In this document: positions 5,448 to 7,976 of the stretch, in pieces | Numbering within the stretch: the first letter of the stretch is position 1 | How the letters are laid out: every line of letters begins with the position of its first letter | Assembly (NCBI GenBank): GCA_028698695.1 | Contig: JAQVWB010000089.1 | Coordinates: 1-7,976 of the forward strand | Source: Syntrophomonadaceae bacterium | GTDB taxonomy: Bacteria; Bacillota; Syntrophomonadia; Syntrophomonadales; Syntrophomonadaceae | DNA length: 7,976 bases | Reading direction: 5' to 3' | The notes under the pieces: model-generated | Told to the model about the DNA's origin: nothing | Databases searched by the model: none | What the model saw: the letters and a program-made list of their open reading frames with translations, nothing else | Made by a program: the position numbers and the translations under genes

Positions 5448-6647
5448 ATGGGTTCTGATTTATCAAACGAAAACAATAAGCTCTATCAGGAGTTTTTTAC
5501 TTCTATTGGTTCCGAAGAAGTAAGCCCAAAACGCTTGCTGATAACTGCGCGTGTACGGCTGGTTATTGTTTTCCCGCTTATATTTCTATTTTTGTTTATA
5601 GCTATGGGGACTTTTAAGGGGCAGGGGTATCAAACCCAGGTTGAGAGAGTTGTTCTGATCATTTGGGTTTTATTGGCTGTGACATATATTATGGCTAATA
5701 TCCTGATTAATATGGTTAAATCCCAAAATGCTCTCATACAACAATTAACCTGTACCAGTATCCTGATAGAATTGGGTACCAATCAACTAATTCTTTATAT
5801 GGCTGGTTCGCTGACATCGTATGCTACCATGTTTATAATTGTAGCCGTAGCTTTATACCGGGTATTTCTTGATTACCGCTATGCACTTTATACGGCCATA
5901 ATGGGCGGGGTTTTATTTACCCTTGTAGCTATTATGGAAGTAAGCGGAGCTATTCCTTTATCACCCGGTCTTACTTCTCCGACAACCAGTTCTATTTATT
6001 TGCAGCCAGGTGCGGCTCTAAGTGCGATAACAGCTGTGTTGATGGGTATATTTATCACTTTTGTCAGTATAAATTATGGTATGAATCAGGTGGAAAAACT
6101 GCATCGTGAATTAGTTGAGCATAGTATAGTTGATGCTTTGACTGGTATTGCCAACCGCCGCTATTTTGAAAAACATCTGAATGCTGAATGGCGGCGGGGC
6201 AGACGAAATAATACGCCGCTATCCCTGATTATGATTGATGTAGACAATTTTAAACTTTATAACGATAACTATGGTCATTTAAATGGAGATAAATGTTTGC
6301 ATTTGCTAGCGCAGGCACTGCAGAGCGGAGTAAAAAGGCCTACTGATCTGGTGGCCCGATATGGTGGCGAGGAATTTGCCATATTGTTACCGGAGACTGA
6401 ATTGGAAGGGGCAACTTTGCTGGCTGAAACCCTGCGTCAACAAATCATAAATCTTGCTCTGCCTCATGCTTTTTCAACAGTAAATAACACAGTAACCATC
6501 AGTTTGGGTGTGGCTACTGTTATTCCCCGTAATACTCCTGCCAATATCCTGGTAGATAGAGCTGATAAAGCTTTGTACCGGGCCAAAAGGAATGGTCGCA
6601 ACCGGATAGCCCTCGACTATGCTCATTCCAATAATGCCATGCAATGA
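5448..6647 (+). CDS. Membrane-bound diguanylate cyclase (GGDEF) with a multi-helix N-terminal sensor
   Basis: From the ATG at 5448 the protein has 399 residues. It should condense two GTP to cyclic di-GMP at the inner face of the membrane. After a hydrophilic N-terminus (1-30) come about six hydrophobic segments, roughly at 35-55, 67-90, 102-120, 123-140, 147-165 and 188-209, then a short linker and the GGDEF domain. The domain shows DALTGIANRRYFEK (229-242), the metal-site segment IDVDNFKLYND (263-273), the active-site GGEEF (306-310) and the product-inhibition I-site RPTD (297-300) at the proper five-residue distance. It ends with the usual ADKALYRAKRNGRNRI (372-387). All key residues are present, so it is predicted to be active and feedback inhibited. 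The membrane part resembles no sensor family that I can name, so the signal is unknown. The 141-base gap and the hairpin upstream suggest a transcription unit separate from the fatty-acid genes. Confidence 0.9.
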   Translation: MGSDLSNENNKLYQEFFTSIGSEEVSPKRLLITARVRLVIVFPLIFLFLFIAMGTFKGQGYQTQVERVVLIIWVLLAVTYIMANILINMVKSQNALIQQLTCTSILIELGTNQLILYMAGSLTSYATMFIIVAVALYRVFLDYRYALYTAIMGGVLFTLVAIMEVSGAIPLSPGLTSPTTSSIYLQPGAALSAITAVLMGIFITFVSINYGMNQVEKLHRELVEHSIVDALTGIANRRYFEKHLNAEWRRGRRNNTPLSLIMIDVDNFKLYNDNYGHLNGDKCLHLLAQALQSGVKRPTDLVARYGGEEFAILLPETELEGATLLAETLRQQIINLALPHAFSTVNNTVTISLGVATVIPRNTPANILVDRADKALYRAKRNGRNRIALDYAHSNNAMQ

Positions 6648-6758
6648 TTAGCCCTCAATTATAGCGCCCCAACAATTCATAAGTATATATAATATAAAAT
6701 TTATTTATAGAAATATACAATTATTAAAGTAATTGAACTAAAATTACGAAAATAAAGA

Positions 6759-6805
6759 AGTATTAGAAGGATATTTGTCAAAGCAAGTAGAATTTTCTAA
6801 ATACT
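6759..6805 (+). repeat. Imperfect inverted repeat in the leader of the PAS gene
   Basis: AGTATTAGAA (6759-6768) is complementary to TTCTAAATACT (6795-6805) except for one extra A, with 26 bases between the arms. It lies upstream of the PAS ribosome binding site. In DNA this AT-rich, such a match could be chance; an operator or leader fold is the alternative. Confidence 0.3.
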
Positions 6806-6829
6806 AAAGTGATTGCCAATTTGTTAAAT

Positions 6830-6836
6830 GGGAGGG
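6830..6836 (+). promoter_or_regulatory. Ribosome binding site of the PAS sensor gene
   Basis: GGGAGGG lies five bases before the ATG at 6842. A GTG at 6838 is out of frame, so the ATG is the start. Confidence 0.7.
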
Positions 6837-6841
6837 CGTGC

Positions 6842-7976
6842 ATGAAAGGCTTAGACACAGCATTATTATCACATATTATGGATTTAATTCCTGATGCTGT
6901 ATTTATTATTGATGCCAATCATAAAGTTGCCGCCTGGAATAAAGCTATCCAAAATATTTCTAAAATTCCCCACGAAGAAATATTGGGAAAAGACAGCAGC
7001 TATTGTGCTGCTAATTTTTATGGGAAACCTGGTCTGGTACTGGCCGACCTGGTTTTGGAACCTGCTCTGGAAACCCAATTTAACAGGCCTTTTCGTCGCG
7101 AGGGCGAGGATTTATATAAAGAGGGACACATAAAAATTACATCGTCGGGGGGAAGTGTTTATTATTGGGCCAAGGCTTCCCCTGTATTTGATCAAAGTGG
7201 CAATATTATTGCTGCTATAGAGATACTACGGGATACCAGTTTTATTGTAGAACTGGGTTACAGTTCACAAGCAGCTGCCGAGCAGGCTGAGGCAGCCTTT
7301 CAACAATTAATGGCTGCTGAAGAGGAATTGCGCCAGCAATATGAGGAATTACAGAAAACTGAGCAGCAGTTGCGTAAACAATTGGATTTCAATAGAACTA
7401 TGGTTGATAACATGAATGAGCTGTTTTATACCTTTGATCAGGATATCCGCCTTACATTTATCAATAAGAAATGCGTTGATGTAATTGGTTACCGACCGGA
7501 GGAATTAGTTGGTACATTCCGTACCAGGGAACTATTCCCCGATGAAGATTGGGAATGGATAGAAAAAGAGATTGAAAGAAGATTGACTACCGGAGATTCA
7601 TCAACTTATGTTTTGCCGGTAAGGCATCGGGATGGCAGCAGGAAGTATGTAAAAATTAATTCAGCGGCCATCAGGGAGAATGGTAGGATTGTTGGCGGAA
7701 TGGTGTTGGCTGATGATATTACCGAGGACATAAAAGCTCGTGAAGCCCTTCGCGAAAGCGAAAGTAACCTTCGCCGTATAACTGATAATATGCTGGATCT
7801 GGTAAGTGAATTGGATGCCGGTGGCAATCTCGTGTATGTCAGTCCGTCACATTTTAAAGTATTGGGATATCCAATTGAAGTCATGAAAAATATGATGTTT
7901 GTTGATTTTGTTCACCCGGATGATATAGCGGGCATAACCCGCTCTCTGAAAAAAGCTCTGGTTACAGGAAAACCTG
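6842..7976 (+). CDS. Multi-PAS sensory protein, N-terminal 378 residues, cut by window end
   Basis: The frame is open from the ATG at 6842 to the window end, and the start is supported by GGGAGGG five bases upstream. The translation begins MKGLDTALLSHIMDLIPDAV. It shows a first PAS domain (about 8-132, with AWNKAIQNISKIPHEEILGKD at 31-51 and an FYGKPGLVLADLVL insert at 59-72), a glutamine/glutamate-rich coiled coil (about 143-186, EEELRQQYEELQKTEQQLRKQ), a second PAS domain (about 186-298, with FINKKCVDVIGYRPEELVG at 206-224 and a closing DDITE), and the start of a third (from about 305, VYVSPSHFKVLGYP, HPDDI). No membrane helix or signal peptide is visible, so it is probably a soluble sensor. 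The output domain is beyond the window; histidine kinase, GGDEF or HD-GYP would all be usual. Ligand or cofactor of the PAS domains cannot be told. It lies downstream of a diguanylate cyclase on the same strand, 194 bases away. Confidence 0.9.
   Translation, partial: MKGLDTALLSHIMDLIPDAVFIIDANHKVAAWNKAIQNISKIPHEEILGKDSSYCAANFYGKPGLVLADLVLEPALETQFNRPFRREGEDLYKEGHIKITSSGGSVYYWAKASPVFDQSGNIIAAIEILRDTSFIVELGYSSQAAAEQAEAAFQQLMAAEEELRQQYEELQKTEQQLRKQLDFNRTMVDNMNELFYTFDQDIRLTFINKKCVDVIGYRPEELVGTFRTRELFPDEDWEWIEKEIERRLTTGDSSTYVLPVRHRDGSRKYVKINSAAIRENGRIVGGMVLADDITEDIKAREALRESESNLRRITDNMLDLVSELDAGGNLVYVSPSHFKVLGYPIEVMKNMMFVDFVHPDDIAGITRSLKKALVTGKP

Larger units (their letters stand above)
6648..6841. 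other. Very AT-rich spacer between the cyclase and the PAS sensor
   Basis: No gene is seen in this 194-base gap. By hand count, bases 6671-6810 contain 24 G or C in 140, about 17 percent, far below the flanking genes. It holds a TATAAT at 6688-6693 and a TTGTCA at 6775-6780 with TAAATA 17 bases on (a poor -10), neither forming a convincing promoter. It also holds an imperfect dyad at 6759-6805. It ends in the GGGAGGG ribosome binding site (6830-6836) of the PAS gene. No clear terminator for the cyclase was found. Confidence 0.6.

Noticed and set aside
1..7976. CRISPR arrays, tRNA or rRNA genes, transposase genes
   Set aside because: No regularly spaced direct repeats, cloverleaf-like segments, rRNA-like sequence or transposase motifs were seen on either strand.

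Overview
The window reads as chromosomal DNA from a low-to-mid GC, Gram-positive anaerobe. The coding sequences are separated by short gaps and most are preceded by strong GGAGG-type ribosome binding sites. A fatty-acyl-CoA ligase, a long (598 aa) acyl-CoA dehydrogenase and a crotonase-family protein next to membrane and PAS signalling proteins would suit a fatty-acid-using Clostridia relative such as the Syntrophomonadaceae. That assignment is inference; no marker gene in the window settles it.

Layout. (1) Bases 1-655, minus strand: remains of a tandem array of phage-tail-collar (microcystin-dependent-protein type) genes. The downstream copy (1-201) has an intact collar N-terminus and is cut by the window edge. 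The upstream copy (239-655) keeps only the C-terminal half, joined to an unrelated basic N-terminal stretch, and is probably a 5'-truncated pseudogene. (2) Bases 768-2399, minus strand: an AMP-forming acyl-CoA synthetase with its own terminator hairpin (705-740) and a hairpin directly upstream of its ribosome binding site. (3) Bases 2400-2699: a divergent 300-base control region with a long palindrome (2528-2548) and an extended -10 promoter (2649-2657) for the rightward genes. (4) Bases 2700-5306, plus strand: an acyl-CoA dehydrogenase and a crotonase-fold protein, 27 bases apart and almost certainly one operon, followed by an unusual three-armed repeat. (5) Bases 5448-6647: a six-helix membrane diguanylate cyclase with intact GGEEF and I-site. 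(6) Bases 6648-6841: a very AT-rich spacer. (7) Bases 6842-7976: a multi-PAS sensor cut by the window end before its output domain.

How they may work together. The ligase would activate a carboxylic acid to its CoA thioester, the dehydrogenase would introduce a 2,3-double bond, and the crotonase protein would act on that product. The crotonase lacks both glutamates of the classical hydratase, so simple hydration is not assured. No thiolase, 3-hydroxyacyl-CoA dehydrogenase or ETF gene is present, so the pathway must be completed elsewhere. The cyclase and the PAS protein may form a signalling pair beside the catabolic genes, but this rests only on proximity.

I did not find a clearly new multi-gene system. 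The best leads are the crotonase active site, the three-armed repeat after it, the divergent control region and the decayed collar-gene array.
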